NCBI RefSeq assembly: GCF_000972845.2
Contig: NC_040032.1
Location: 15,527,358-15,591,357 of the forward strand
Length of the DNA: 64,000 nt
Source of the DNA: Larimichthys crocea
Lineage: Eukaryota; Chordata; Actinopteri; Sciaenidae
Direction of reading: 5' to 3'
The notes beneath the pieces are model-generated. The model was not told the DNA's origin. It did no database searches and was given only the letters and a program-made list of their open reading frames with translations. Shown one piece after another: positions 50,033 through 63,520 of this stretch (position 1 is the first letter of the stretch; every line of letters begins with the position of its first letter). A program made the position numbers and the translations under genes.

Positions 50033-51916
50033 CTCTGGGGGCATCCACGGCACTTGCCGTTTGGCCGTGATATAATTCTTACATTGTGACTATCTGTAAA
50101 AGCTGCAATTAAGAACAACAATAAAACAAAAAAACAAGTACCCCCTCTTCCTCTGCCCCGGCTAGGTAACTTCCCCGCTAGAATAACCAGTTGGTGCGCG
50201 CTAATGATGCTGTAAATCGAGCTGTCTTTCCAGAAGCTAATGCCAAGCTACAGTAGCAGCGTCAACAGAATCAGCTACTCAATCACTGTTCAGGCTGTGG
50301 CCACAGAGCTAACGCTGGAGACAGGCATTACTTTCCAACAATGACACGTTTCAGTCACAGGAAAAAGCAGAAGAAACCTTCTAGGTGTAAATTTAGTCTA
50401 CTGGAAGAGAAATATAGAAAGTTTCCTTGTGCTGGTAAAGGAGATATGAAAGTATTTGTGCAGTGTGCGCTTATTTCTTAAATGAATCAGACTGTTATGC
50501 AGAGATTGGTTTAACCCGTTATACGTTTGTTTGCTACCGGCTATTTAAAACTACAGCCCCCTTTTTGTTGACAGTATAGCTCAGGCCATGAACTCCCTCC
50601 ATGCAAAGTCTGTATCACTGCCGTTTTTGATTAACTTAAATGTTTAATTGTCCAATATAAAAGATATCATGCATGAGAGAGTTAAGAGGTACAATGACTG
50701 AGCTCCACTGGGTTGAAAAAATTGTGAGGGGAAGTGGAAAGTTGAACGTGATTAATTTTAGCCTTTGGACTGCAAGTGCTTGAAGTTATTTTTTGATATG
50801 ATTCCACCGCGTTACTATCTCCCCTTTTTGATTTAATGCATATACTTCTTTAAGTATCTCAACATCCACCCGGCTCCCTAACTGCTGTGGCAATGCACTG
50901 TAGTCCAGCAGTATCCAAACAAATTAATAATTAAAATGTTTTCAGAGAGGCTGGGATAACCTGCATAGTGTTTTTTCTTTTTCTGTCTGGCAACACACAT
51001 CCCTTTTTTCTCTGAAAATAAACAGAGGAGCTCTATATGTGTAAATGCAGCTGCTGCAGCAGTATCGACAGGGGGATGCCAAGAATAACAAATTAACTTT
51101 TTTGTTTTGTTGTTTCCTCTTTTCATACCGTTGTTGTGAAACTGGCCTAGTTGCATTATGGTCTGAATAGCAGACAAAGGCAACCCCTGACATTTTGATA
51201 AACTATAAAAAAAACAAAAACAAAAGGACAAACTGGGATCTTTGAAACCTGCAGAAATGTCTAGAGGATCAGGATTTAGTAAAATAACATTGGCCTTTAT
51301 TGAACACAATTACAGACATCTCTGACCTTAAAGTTATAATCCTAAAGAATTTCATGATATTTAACCCTTTTTTGATACAGTTTATAACAGCAAATCAATG
51401 TATTTACATTTGATAATTACCTCTTTATAATTAAGTTTTTAATCCCTAGTGGTGGAGTCCATCATTCCACTAAGCAATGCGGCAAAAATGCTTTTATCTC
51501 ATAGATGTCATCCTGTTTACGGTTTACTCTCTTGACAGCGTATCCGTTACTCATAATGCAAGCACATGCATCCATGCAGTTTCTGCATTTTCTGCACAGC
51601 AAACAAGTTTTAGATATTGCAGGGAACAGTCGGGAGCAGCCACAGCGAGCTGTTAGATGAAGAGCGGGCGGCGTGGCCGTGACGGCTCGAGTGTGGCATT
51701 GGACGGGAAAATCGTAATCGAGGGGTTTTGCAGAATCGTCCAATATTGACGTACTGTTCAAGGACTGCGGAATCAGTATCAGGGAGTCAAGAAATTCAGA
51801 TTGGTGCATTGGTATTTGCAAAGTGCTTTATATCTTATCTTGTCCTATATGTTTTACATGTATACATTCTGAAAACATGCTAGCCAACAACATACATACA
51901 ACAGCATACTGTAGAT

Positions 51917-52547
51917 CAGTGGTTTGCAACCTTTTGTCTGAAGGGCCCCTTGAGTAATCTGATTACCCCTGACTAAGTGATATGTTTCATTTTATATTCA
52001 GTGCATAACAATAACAAAACAACTGATAAACTGTACAATTAACACAAATAGTGAACAAAGTTTGTGTCCAACAGTGAAGTTTGAGTGAATACTGCAGGGG
52101 AGATCAATTTTCCTGGGGAAACTTTTAGGAACTTTTTATACACTTCTGTCTTCATTGTAATGTGCATTTTTCTACTTGTAATTCAGAGGCTTCAATTCAG
52201 TGTTTTCTTCTCTGTGATGCTCCACCTTTGTTCTTTTATATTGTTCATTTACAGGCAGTGAGTGTGAGAATGAAAGTTCTGCAAATGTAGCTGCGTTCAG
52301 GTCTTCACCGTGCCCTGATCCTTCCTGTGAGATATTTCATCTTTCATAACTAAAACAATCATCTAAACTTCCAAATTGTTATTTAGTTTTCTTCATAGAA
52401 ACAAATTAAATATTGAGATACTGGTCTACTAAGTATATTTTTTAAAGTTTTCTTACACCTCCTTTAAAATAAAAAAGGCCTTGCAACCCCCTGTGAAGCC
52501 TTGGTGACTCCTTGTGGGGGTCAGGACCCACAGGTTGAGAACCACTG
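51917..52547. mobile_element. hAT-type element (CAGTGGTT ... AACCACTG)
   Basis: 631 bp. The left end CAGTGGTTTGCAACCT matches the inverted right end CAGTGGTTCTCAACCT at 14 of 16 positions. Flanks are CTGTAGAT (51909-51916) and CTATAGAT (52548-52555), an 8-bp duplication with one change. The ends resemble the Charlie-like hAT group. Confidence 0.8.
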
Positions 52548-54423
52548 CTATAGATCATGTGCATTACACTCAGGCATAAATTGATGAATGCACATGAGAA
52601 ATTTAATTTTAATAGCCATGATAATAGTCTGCAAGGTCTCCTTGTATAGATGGGTTAAGGAAGGAGGGAGCTGTTACTACTTGGGAATCACACCATAGGA
52701 GAACAATAGAGGAACAATTACTAATATAAATATAAAAATCACACGCTACATGTGTGGGAGATAGCAGGTGCACTATGTTTGAGCACAGACAATCATACTA
52801 CTACTAATAATAATAATCTACAAGTCATGCAGATGGTCCTACAGATACACAATGCTCATCTGTTCAGGGACGGTAGAGCAAGCTTGGCTTCTTTTTCTGG
52901 AACATAAGCCTGTTTTATTGTCTCACACTGGGGGGAATTTTGACTCGGGATCATCATTCATTTGAGTAAATACATACAGTTTACTTTGTCATGCTATTCA
53001 AGCTGCCACAACACAAGAAACGGCTGCTGAAATTTAAACGTTGCCTTAAGAGGACTGTCACGTTCAGTTGGAAAGTGTACCTTGACAGATGGGCTGGCTG
53101 CATTGATGATGTGTAAGTTAGCTTAAGTAGAGCACTGAGACTCGCTGTATGTGTGATGTATTCCAGCGAAATGATTTGTATGCCCAAAAGTGTTGAGAGG
53201 ATTCCTGCACTGCTCTGAGGTCGGGCTGAATAAAAGATAGGAGTTTAATTTAGGTTTCAGCGCAAGTGCCGACTTTTGAAATGGACACATACCTCAAAAC
53301 ACAGGCAGTTCGCAAAACATACAACACTTTGATTACATGTATGATTTCTTAGCACCTGTTGTCCATATAGACATCATGGAGCCTCATTAAACCTGACAAC
53401 TGAATATAAAAAGAGTCCAAAATACAATACTGACGACAGGATTGGTTATAAATTGCCAGAATGTTAATTGCTACACCTTTGTGTTCAAGGCTGTTACAAA
53501 GATGGACTCCTGTCATTAAGTACTGCGAAATGGGGCATCACGTTGGTTCAGGTAGGCCACCGGGCTCCTGCGTGCCATCAGCTGATCAGTATCAGCTGAC
53601 TCTTATTATCACTTATCAGATTAAAACAAAGTAATTAGGTGGTCTTGATAATGCTCACACTCTCACTACCTTTGATTGTTCATGTCGCTGCTTCTGTTAC
53701 GGCTCGTGCGCCCCATCCGCATCTCTCCCATGCTACCTTCGAACGCAGAGCATTTTCCACCGAGTGCATCTGGACATCTATTTGTAATAAATCGTCCTGA
53801 ATTCTTTGATGTGTGAGTGTCTGACTGAACCCGTCTGACATTTTGCAAAGGTGCTATACAGTGTAGTGGTCTCGATAGTGCACAATGTAACCCCGTGCTT
53901 GTGCTCATATGAACCTCTTTAGAAATCAGCTGTACGGTATAAAAAAAGCCTTCGCTCACAACCGACTTGACATTCAAGCAAGTTCAAGTGATTTGACAGA
54001 TTGTTGGACGCCAATGCCAAAACATAACCCCAGCGTGAAGTTTCGATTTACACTGGGCATTAATTTACTACTATGCAGTTTACATATTCAGCAGGCACAA
54101 TAAAAATCCAATAAAGATTTTAAATTGTATTCAAGCAACAGTCATTATTCATAAGATGAAAACCTGAGGCCTGGTAACAACAGCATTTAAATCAGTGGAA
54201 GTCATCCCAATGAAATCACCACTGGTGGATTTACACACAAGGCCGAAGTTAAACTTCTGTAAGACGCAATGCCATTGACAAATAACTAGCCTTCCTGACA
54301 GATCTTCACTTTGAGGTAAAATGGAAGAAGCTATCGCACTCTAGTAGCTGTGTTGGCCCATCCACTTTTATTTAACTGCTTCTATTGATATATGAACTGA
54401 TCGGAGAGGAATGCTTTGCAGAC

Positions 54424-54640
54424 AGTCCATCTATCCATCTATTTTCTCGAACTGCTTATCCTTGTGAGGGTCTGGAGTGTATCCCAGCTGACATCGGGTG
54501 AGACAGGGCACATAGAGACAAACAACCATTCACGCTCACATTCACACCTAACAGGCAATTTAGAGTCAGCAAAGTACCTGGAGAGAGAAGTTCGAACCAG
54601 GGACCTTCTTGTTGCTGTTAACCATTGCACTACCGACCCA
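54424..54640. repeat. Interspersed repeat (CATC...CTGCTTATCC...CCCAGCTGACAT)
   Basis: Contains CCATCTATTTTCTCGAACTG, CTTATCC, GTATCCCAGCTGACATCGGG, CCATTCACGCTCACATTCAC, GGCAATTTAGAGTCA and GTTCGAACCAGGGACCTTCT. This is a common fish repeat with a partly deleted middle. Confidence 0.6.
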
Positions 54641-57600
54641 AGACAGAAGTCAACAGAGGAAATTATTTGCATTGACTGCATTTTTTGTTTCCGTTAGCAA
54701 CCAATCTTGCTCAGTTGACAGAAAGAAAGCAAGCTGTCGCGCTTGGAGAACATTTTCTCTCCCAGTAACTCCTTATTGAATGAAATGGTGTACAATCCTG
54801 AAAACAAAAAATCCTTGGGGGGAGTAAACATCTAAGGAGGGCAAGAGGTGCACATATATTAAGGGAATATTTCCTGTCAGTGTCGCCCTCTAACCTGTCG
54901 GTAACTCTCAGCCAACTACACTGTTCACAGAAATTATTGGAGACATGCTGTTATTTAAACGTTTGTAAGATAATAAATCTGTAAATCACATTTTCTTAAC
55001 AAAATTGAAATATATATAACCAGTGCAGTGAAAATTTACTGGAACGGATTTCGATATGTGCATTTTATATTTCTACTCCATTACAGTAACCTGCATTATT
55101 CTGTCTTGTTATACGATGCCGACGCTCATTTCTGTGTCCCACTGTATTATAGCACAAATCTCATGCTGCCTCCCTAATGTAATAACACATTTCACGCTTA
55201 ATTAGAATTTCTCATGTAAAAAGGAAATGGATTTCGTGAAATAGGTCACAGGAAATACTGTAAATTAGCCAATTTGAAAGTCTAGGAGAAACGTTTCTTT
55301 ATTTATAAGATGATATGGGACCAATTATTGTCCAGGTAAATCAGGTTTTAATCGCTGATGGACCCACATTTTATTTAGCTCCACTTTTTTTTTTTTTTTT
55401 CCGTCTACTGGCACCGGTCTGCTGTCTGCTGTGAAACTTGCAGCCCTGCCTTTGGCAGTGCTGATAAACATTAAGGTTTACCGCCTTCAAACTAGATGTC
55501 TTGGCCTTTTGAGAACACTGTAACCTTGGTGTTTCCACATTCTGTAGTGGGAGTGGGAGTGGGGGAGCAGTGGAGCCCAGGTTTTTTTTTTTGGGATTAA
55601 CAAGGGCGGACAGTGATGGTCTATTAAGTGACTGCCTATTTTCTACAAGATACTAAGATTATGGATATATATAGACAACTGACCTTCTGATAGAAACAGC
55701 TCAGAAACCACAAATGCACCAACAATCCTTCATACACTGACAAAAATAACAAAACGTCAAAGTATATAAGAGCCAAGTCAGCAGCTCAGATTCCACACAT
55801 GACAAAGAAAACTCAAGCACCATGTTGGATGCAAATTTTTTACAGTGTTTCAACACAGCTGTTAATGTTAAAGGTCAAGTACCGTACACTGGAACACCAA
55901 AGAAACCTACTGAAACACATTTCCAGTTCAAGGTTTCTTATGTGTCAAATCTCGCTGTTGATGTATTCTCTTGCTAAGAGTCTGGTTTTCCAGAAACAAC
56001 CCTAGCTCCTCACAATGATGTGCTATTCTACTGTGTTTATGGCGATAAACAATAACCTCCCGGTGCATTATTTTCACTAAAAACTGTCAGGAACTTCTTT
56101 TCTCTGGACAACAGACTGTAACTCTGACATTACATACTGTGAATGTATTCGGATGCTTGTCTTTGCACCTTTCTAATGGTATGACACAGGCCTTTTAAAA
56201 AATATATATATATGTTTATTGAAGACAAAATGCCCACCATTTTCAATGTCAGGTAGAATTTGAAAAGCCTTTTCAAGCCACAGTATTACTCAGAGTATTA
56301 CTCATTTCAGTGCTTGTCAGTGTTTGCCTCAGATCATAGCTATGTCTTTAAATGTGTGTGGATCACGTTGTCTAACATCTTACTTCCAGCCCGCGATGCC
56401 TTTCGGTTTATCTTGATAATGATTCAGACAGCTCACAGAGCCGGTGACTAAACTAAACACACAGCTCTCTTTTTGTTTTCAGTCAATGTATGTCAATCTC
56501 AGCTCATTTTTTTTTTTTTGTCCCTAATTATGTCTCCAACTTTAAATTGGCTTCACTGGGCTTTCACAAGGCATTGAGTGCTCTGCCAAGCACCTGACAT
56601 GAAGGACATACTCTGGTGTTTTTTTCTTTCTTTCCCCCACTCAGTAACAGTACACTTCTGCACCAAGGGAAGCGAGTAGGTGGAGGACATGATCATTAAC
56701 ATTTCCTTCAGCACTATATCTCATATTTGTTCAGACATTACAAATTCTCACTCTATCCCAAGCCAGTGGAACTAGCATTACCTATCTTCAACATGTGTTT
56801 TTCCATCTGAAAAATATAGAAACTATGACATTTAACTAATAATAAATGGCCTGCCTCTACAATACATCATGTAGGCTTCATTTCCAACTGGCAACATTTT
56901 TCTAAAGAGCACTAATGCGTGCTGTGTCATGAGCAAGGTGGATAATAATCAGTGTAGTTCCATGAAAAACAATCACGTCTTTAAAAAAAATAACTTTTTT
57001 TTTTTCTTTTTAAAGAATACTTGCCACACTTGAATGGCAGCTCCAGCTTGTGTATCACTGCCTGCCCAAAACATATCAGAGAATTAAATGTTACAGCTGC
57101 TTAATGGATCACGTCTGATGAAACCGAAGGGTGACACTTTGTGATTCAGGAAAGGTCACGTGTTCCGTTTTAATGGGCTTGTGCCTCCGTCGCTCATAAA
57201 AAAAGACACATTAAATTACCAGATATTTTAAATGGGGGGGTTTGGTGTGATATTCTTCCCAGACTTCAACAAGACAGAACGGCACATGTTATATTGTTCA
57301 AAGGAGGTTACACAAGATGGTTACCATGGCATTTGCACAGGCACATAAGCTTCACTTTGCTCATGGATAATGGGTCAGGTCAAGCTATTCTCCTGCTTTT
57401 CTCCTCCTTGGCGAGGACATGGCCGATAGCTGGGTCATTTTAACCTCTCTTTTTCTCTGATGTGATATCTTCACACAGGAATTAAAAACCTCCTAGCCTC
57501 TGCTACCAGCGGTAACATCATTAAGCAATTTTATATAAAGATGGTGTAGCTCGGTGAGATGTATGAACAGCTGCCAAGCCACCAAGCTGCTTGTATGCTT

Positions 57601-60333
57601 CATGATAATTTTACAAACTCGAAAAAAGACAGTCAGTGCTCAAAACTCTAAAAAGTCACGTCTGATGTCCCTTGTTAACCAATAATGTGTCTGTTTTTAT
57701 GCAATAAATGAGCAGATTTCGGGTCAGAAAGCCAATGGGAGCGGTGTAACAGGGGCGCTTACATGTTATGCCCGAACTCTTCGTCTGACAGAAATTACAG
57801 ATTTTGAAGAATGTTCTTGATACATCTCTGAGAGCAAAGGGAAATCCCACACACACAAAAAAAAAATTGTCGAGAACACAAGGGCTCTCCTGTGGACTTT
57901 TTGAACCCTTGGAAGACACTTCTTTTAAGTGCACGATTCTGGAGACCCTTCTCACGGGAGTGACACAATTGATAGTGTTGTAACGTGACACAGGGACCCC
58001 CAGGAAAGAAAAGAAAACAAAACATGAATCATAAAAAAAGTGCTGGCAAGCAGATGTTTTCCATTTGGAGCCTTCGTACCACATTGTATTTATGTCATGC
58101 TATGTTCATTGCATTCTCTGGGGTTCAGTGTTTCAGACATGGACACACTGGATCAAACATCCATTGGCTTAAAATACAAGACTGACTTTAGGAGTGATAC
58201 CTGCAAAGACGACGTTCAAGAACAGTAAAGCTCTCTGACCTCTCTGAGGCACAGCATGGATCTGCTGTTCTTATATTAAAATCATATGCCAACCGTGTTA
58301 TATAAGAACGTATAATTCTACGAGAATATATATTATTTTTGCACAGAGCGAATGAGTCATTGCTACTAGACCACTCGTTTATTAACACTTTTTTTTCCCC
58401 CCGATGTGAAGGCATGATGATGACACCGTGCAGCTTGAAATGCTTTAAGGCACGACGAGTTTTTAAACTTATACTTGAACGCGGCTTGTTTTACAGCAGA
58501 TGACAACAGATTCTTCTCTGGAAGAAATTGGCATCTACAGAGCTACGAGCATAACGTAAAAAATGGGAAGTGACAAAAAAACAGCGACCAAAGCACAGAC
58601 CACGGAGTTCAGTGTAAATGGAGTAGTAAACAAAGCTGCAGGTACAATTGGAATAAAATAAAACTGTAGCTGCCTTTGATACAGTAAATCACTGCATATT
58701 CACTATTTTTTTTTGCCATGCAACTTTGCTGTGCAGCTTATAGAATTCAAACCCAGTTTTTTTAAATATATGACACTACAGTTTACCATCACTCATCACA
58801 TACATTTTATAATGCACATCCTTGGCTGTAGTGGTTTATGCCCGTGCAACAACATCAGCCTGCAGGGCATGCAGCTAACGTACAGTAGGTTATTATATTA
58901 GCTCATAGCAAAGGCTTGTTGACTCAGTGGAACAGCAAATTTAGTTTTTAAAATCGAAAAAAAAAAGTATTTATCCACACAGCACTGCAGCATCCAAGTA
59001 GAAGCAGACTAAAGGGACATTTCACCAAGTGCCAAAGTCATGTTCTACATATACAGATGCAGTATTTCATTAGAAATAACCTTAATAACATATCCTAAAA
59101 GTTGTAATGTTGCAACACCAATGTAAAATGAGCTGACCATCCATTAAACACTGGAGGGTCTTGGTATTGGAAATAAGGAATGATATTTGAAAAAGCTGCT
59201 CTCTCTCTCTCCTAAAAACAGCTGCTGCATACAAACTACAAAACAGCTGGATCAACTCTGTCCTCTCGTTTCGACCAGAACGAATATCACACTATCAAAT
59301 CCCCCAAACATACTTCACTAAACATTAAGACGCGACACATTTTGTTCTGGGATTGTAAGCCACTTCACTTAGCGTTTTGTCATCCAATCCATTAAGCCGC
59401 CGTTCTTTCTCTCTTTATTCCATTCGTCTTTTCTATTTTCTCTCATGAAAACCAAATGACATTGTGCTCAGTGCAATATTTGTTTTATTGGCCCTTTATT
59501 GTAGTTTATTGGATACAGTCATTTGGAAATGTAGCAGTTACAGTGTGTTTTCTATTAGATAAAAAAATAAATGCTGGCAGATTCAAAAGTTAAAGTGTGT
59601 ATAAATATTATATAATCGTTTTAGCTCGATTACAGTAAGTGTATGATGTCACTGCATGACATCCTTCGGTATAGTAAAGAATCATCCTTTAATATAATTT
59701 GCCACCAAATCTTCCAGGCCCATTCGCTATTGATTAACATGGATCAATTTTAGAATAGATAATCAAATTATTGGCTGATGTTCCAAAAGGATGTTTCAGT
59801 TCGGTGGTTCTGCTCTACATATCAAGTGCTTTTCTCTTGTGTCGTGTAATGACAGCGTTCGGATCAAATTAGGCAAATGCACCAGTATGAAGCTCATGCA
59901 AGTCTTTTAAGTTTTCAGCCACGTTAATGTTGTATTTGAGCAAGTGTCCAAATGCCAGTAACCAAGGCTGACATGATGAAAGCAATCACAGCTATTCCAA
60001 CAGTACACGGACACGGAGTGTGATACCAAAATTCTGCGAAAGTCTACAAAATGACTTTATTGGTTTTCTGATGGATTTTAAATGTCACTTCTTCGTGGCT
60101 ATAGGCAGCATGTCTGTAGAAGAAGAAGAAGGAAAAAAATCCAACACATTTATACCCCTAAAAATGAAAATATACCATTTCTCATCCGTGACCTGTCAGA
60201 ACAGAGGTCCTGTTGTCTGCCATTAACCGAGCACTGCCCAACCACCGCTGAATATTAATGGAGCCTTCCCTGGATCATCAGAGTGTGCATTTAATTCACA
60301 ATCCTATCTGCATCTTCTAGGGCAACAAGCCTC

Positions 60334-60374
60334 TGTGTGAGTGTGTGTGACTGAGTGTGTGTGTGTGTGTGTGT
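60334..60374. repeat. (GT)n microsatellite
   Basis: GT tract with two interruptions (GACTGA, GAGT). Confidence 0.9.
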
Positions 60375-61057
60375 CAGAGCTGTTGTGGGGTTTGTTCATT
60401 AGAGAGGACATCTTCTGAGTTCAAGGCCTGTCACACACTCCGGTTGAGATTAGTTATATTGCAGCATAGCAGCATGTGTGTGTCTAATTAAGCGGTAACA
60501 CAGCCATCGATAAACGTAATAAAAAAAAAAGCAATATTAAAACAGTGTATGACTTCACAGCTAAAAAAAAAGGAAGGGAGGGGGGGACCAGGACACACAA
60601 TTGGAGCCCAATTGAGCCAGCCCTTGATTGACAGTCTACATGATGAGCTCCAATTAAATCGCATGAATATCATCTCGTTAGCAGCAGCAGCAGAAGCAGC
60701 AGCAGTGGTTAAAAATAAATAAAAAAAACCGACAGAATCCTGATGTTTGATGCACATCAGCGGGTGCTGATCATGTTAAGATGTGACAGCTTATCAACAG
60801 GCAAGGCCAATCGAAAGGCTCCTCACTGAAAGGGAAGAAAATATGTGCTATAGCAACAAAAGTGGATTTACATTGAAATCTCATTCCAACCCCTTAAATG
60901 TGACAGTGCGTCAAAGATGGACCAACGTGCGCAATGTGCGAAGTCACCAAAGCGTACAGATATGCGCACACACACACATAATAAATAAAAAATAAAAACA
61001 TGATAGACAGAAAATCTCCAGTCACGTTTAGGAGGTGGTGGTGAACATATGGCTTAC

Positions 61058-61440
61058 CTAAAAAAAGAGACTCGATGCGAGCACCGGAATTATGATGATG
61101 ACGATGATGATGATGGCCCGTCCATCTAAACACGATTCTTCTTTTCTATCCTCTGCCGGTGTGTCGATGATGGTTTTTAACTAGGCCATTTCTTCCCTGA
61201 TCGCAATTATTTCTCATGAGGGCAACGCGTCGCAGGCTCTCGCACATCAGTACACCTTCTCGGTGTCTGTCTTTCTCCGGCTTTTCCAAAAAAAGCACAC
61301 CTCATACTGCCCCCCCTCCTCCTCCTCTCATCCCCCCTTTTTTTCCTCTCTCTTCTCTCTGACAACACCCTGCTCTGTTTCTTATCCACAGATATTTGAC
61401 TTTAATAATGTTGAGATGCGGCGGCGAGTATAATTCAAAC
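61058..61440 (-). other. nlgn2: Candidate noncoding first exon of nlgn2 (donor at 61058; 5' end unknown)
   Basis: On the minus strand a consensus donor TTTAG|GTAAGC follows CpG-containing sequence. The exon's 5' end cannot be placed; 61440 is only a nominal limit next to the purine tract. Neuroligin genes usually start with a noncoding exon far upstream, and the coding region here has a matching acceptor at 36231. No coding potential is evident in the block. Confidence 0.4.
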
Positions 61441-62360
61441 AGGAGGAGGACGAGAGAGGGAGAGAGAGAGGGAGAGAGAGAGGGAGAGATGGAGAGGGGG
61501 GGGGAGAGAGAAAAAAACACTCACAGTAAAATAAATGCGTAACGCTGTAGCGTCAAGACTCTGCGCGTTGCTTCAAAAGTCAACGCAGTGATCTGTCCTC
61601 TTCCCCCCATTTGTCCATGCTGATAATAATCCACGGCATTTGCCTCACTGCGCGACGAAGAAGGCCTTGGAAAATAAAAAAAGAGGGGGGGAAAAGGAGG
61701 GGAAATAAAAGAAAAAGAAAAGAAAAAAACAAACAAACACACGGATTGTTTGACTTGAAGCGTGAAATAGCCGCTCTGGAAACACCAACACAAAAAAAAT
61801 CAGGTGTCCAAATCTCTCCTTTTGCGCGCTTGCGTGGTGTGCTGCTCTCTCTTGGTTTCACTTGGTGTCTGATGCTCTTAACAGAAAGTAGAGGCTCGGA
61901 GTGAGAAACAGCACATGGGTCTTCCGTTTAGCCTTCATGTTTCATGAAATGCTTTCAGTATTAGGACGCAGTGATATTATTATGAAGCCCCCCGAAGCAT
62001 GGAGTGAGGAGGATCCCACAGCTTGTGCTTCAACAGTCTCTCTCTCCTCTCTCTCTCCCTCCCTCTCTCTCTCTTTTTCCCCTCAGTGCGGTCTCATCGC
62101 TTATAGGACACCACTTGCAATATTTCAATCTCGCAGCTAGTTGTCATGACGAAGAGGTGCGACGCATAATTCAATGAACAAGGCGCTTTGCTGTTGCTGC
62201 TGGAACCGTCATGTGAAAAGAGAAGGGGGGGTAAAAGGGGAAAAAAAAAGAAATCTGCATTTGAAACAGAGATAGGGATCCGCTTTGATTGTTTTCTGAT
62301 GAGGATCTGCACCAGGCTGACGTCAGATTGCTTTTTTTTTTCTTTTCTTTTTGGCGCCAT
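61060..62360 (-). promoter_or_regulatory. CpG-enriched block, candidate nlgn2 promoter region
   Basis: CpG dinucleotides are clearly more frequent here (for example 61200-61270, 61410-61450, 61530-61660 and 61750-61850) than in the surrounding AT-rich introns. The block includes GCGCGTTGC-like and CTGCGCGACG sequence and a G/A-rich tract at about 61450-61515. No TATA box can be assigned with confidence. The direction is inferred from the donor at 61058. Confidence 0.4.
61450..61515. repeat. G/A-rich purine tract (GAGAGGG-type)
   Basis: About 65 nearly pure purine bases of GAGAGA/GGGAGA units in the candidate promoter block. Such tracts can bind GAGA-type factors or form triplex DNA; that is a possibility only. 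Confidence 0.7.
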
Positions 62361-63039
62361 GCATCGTTAAAATGTTACAATACTTACCAGCAGTGGTAAA
62401 CCAATAATGTAAGAACATATTATTGCTACTACTGCTAATATAATGTTTATTTTATATACTTAAATATGTCAAGATAATGTTTAATATTGGTAAAACTTCT
62501 CATAGTTTCCCATGATTCCTTTTAAAAGTTTACAACAGTTTACAATGTTGTTGTAAATGTAAATATACTTGGAAATGTTTTTATAATTTGGTTTTAATTT
62601 GAAGTGAAAACATCTGCATATATATGAATGCAGACTCTGTAGGCAAGGTATGAAAGTTTTAGCACTCTGGTTTCTGTTTCTAGTTCGAGTAGTATTTTCC
62701 AACCATGTTTCCATGGAGCTTTTTCCCCCCAAAGTTTTCTGCATTTATATGTAGATATCTGTTTATAGGAGGTTACCAGAAATGTGTCTTCCTTGTCGTT
62801 CTCACGGATCAAGTTGCAAACCATACTGCAGTGGACGTCTTGGGCTGGATATCCAGAAACACGGTTAACTTCTGCACCTCTGAAGTTAATAAATCATCGT
62901 CGGCATTGGTGATCAGTTAGCAGTTTCACTTAAACTTGCTTGAATTTGGGGGCAGCAAAAACAACCATCATCTTTTAAGTTGATATGTTTTTTTGTTGTT
63001 GTTGTTGTTGTTATGTACCAGAATGTTGGTTGAAGCATC

Positions 63040-63130
63040 AGTAAGTAGGATTAAGCAGCATTTAGCGGTGTAGTTGCAACCCCCTCCAGTCACTTCCCAT
63101 TCCAAGCATGAAGGAGAAGCTACAGTCATC
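63040..63130 (+). repeat. Interspersed repeat fragment related to 47385-47545
   Basis: AGGATTAAGCAGCATTTAGCGG followed by GTTGCAACCCCCTCCAGTCA and GGAGAAGCTACAGTCATCC correspond piecewise to the family at 47385. Confidence 0.45.
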
Positions 63131-63279
63131 CTCTGCGGAAGAGGACTTAACATCTGTAGATATAAAATGATAATTTTAAGATAACTAAAACATAATGACT
63201 CTTATTTTCAAGTAGACCATAGATTATATTCCATTTCTGCAGTATTACACCCTTTAAGTCCAATATTCAGTCTGTTGTT

Positions 63280-63520
63280 TGCTCTGTTTTGTTCTCCACC
63301 ATCTCTTTAGCTGCTAAATGCTCCACTGTGTTCACCTGTGAGTCGCTAAGTTTGTCTGTGCTGTTTGGTGCTGGGCAGGTGGCATGCAGAGGTTTTTTTT
63401 TAGAGCTCTTTATCTGTGAAAACAGCTGCCTGCTGCATCTGGAAATGAAACTGAGGAATCAGACTGACTGAAAAAGCAAAACGATGAGCTGAAAGACGCT
63501 AAAATGCTCTAAAGGGTTGA
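63280..63520 (+). repeat. Interspersed repeat (GCTGCTAAATGCTCCAC type)
   Basis: Related to 8430-8560 and longer. It also contains GCTGTTTGGTGCTGGGCAGG and AACAGCTGCCTGCTGC, known to me from many fish loci. Noncoding. Confidence 0.5.

Larger units (their letters stand above)
36231..61057 (-). other. nlgn2: Probable 5' intron of nlgn2 (24.8 kb) if the first exon is at 61 kb
   Basis: No coding exon recognised. Contents: GT repeat (36259-36280), an interspersed repeat fragment (37151-37240), a perfect 41-bp tandem duplication (38521-38602), hAT-type elements at 41156-41558, 49878-50032 and 51917-52547, another DNA-element remnant (43560-43843), repeats at 47385-47545 and 54424-54640, (CTG)n near 45730, T tracts and a GT repeat (60334-60374). 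55-60 kb shows little recognisable. Its status as an intron depends on the candidate exon at 61058. Confidence 0.5.

Noticed and set aside
50878..51309. 143-codon minus ORF
   Set aside because: No recognisable domain, AT-rich and with no splice or codon-usage support.
36231..61057. A hidden second gene or nested gene in the large upstream interval
   Set aside because: No ORF on either strand shows a recognisable protein or a run of exons; the contents read as repeats and AT-rich intron.
61521..61904. ORFs on both strands near 61.6 kb
   Set aside because: Low-complexity Lys/Arg or Phe/Pro runs from purine and pyrimidine tracts in the candidate promoter block.
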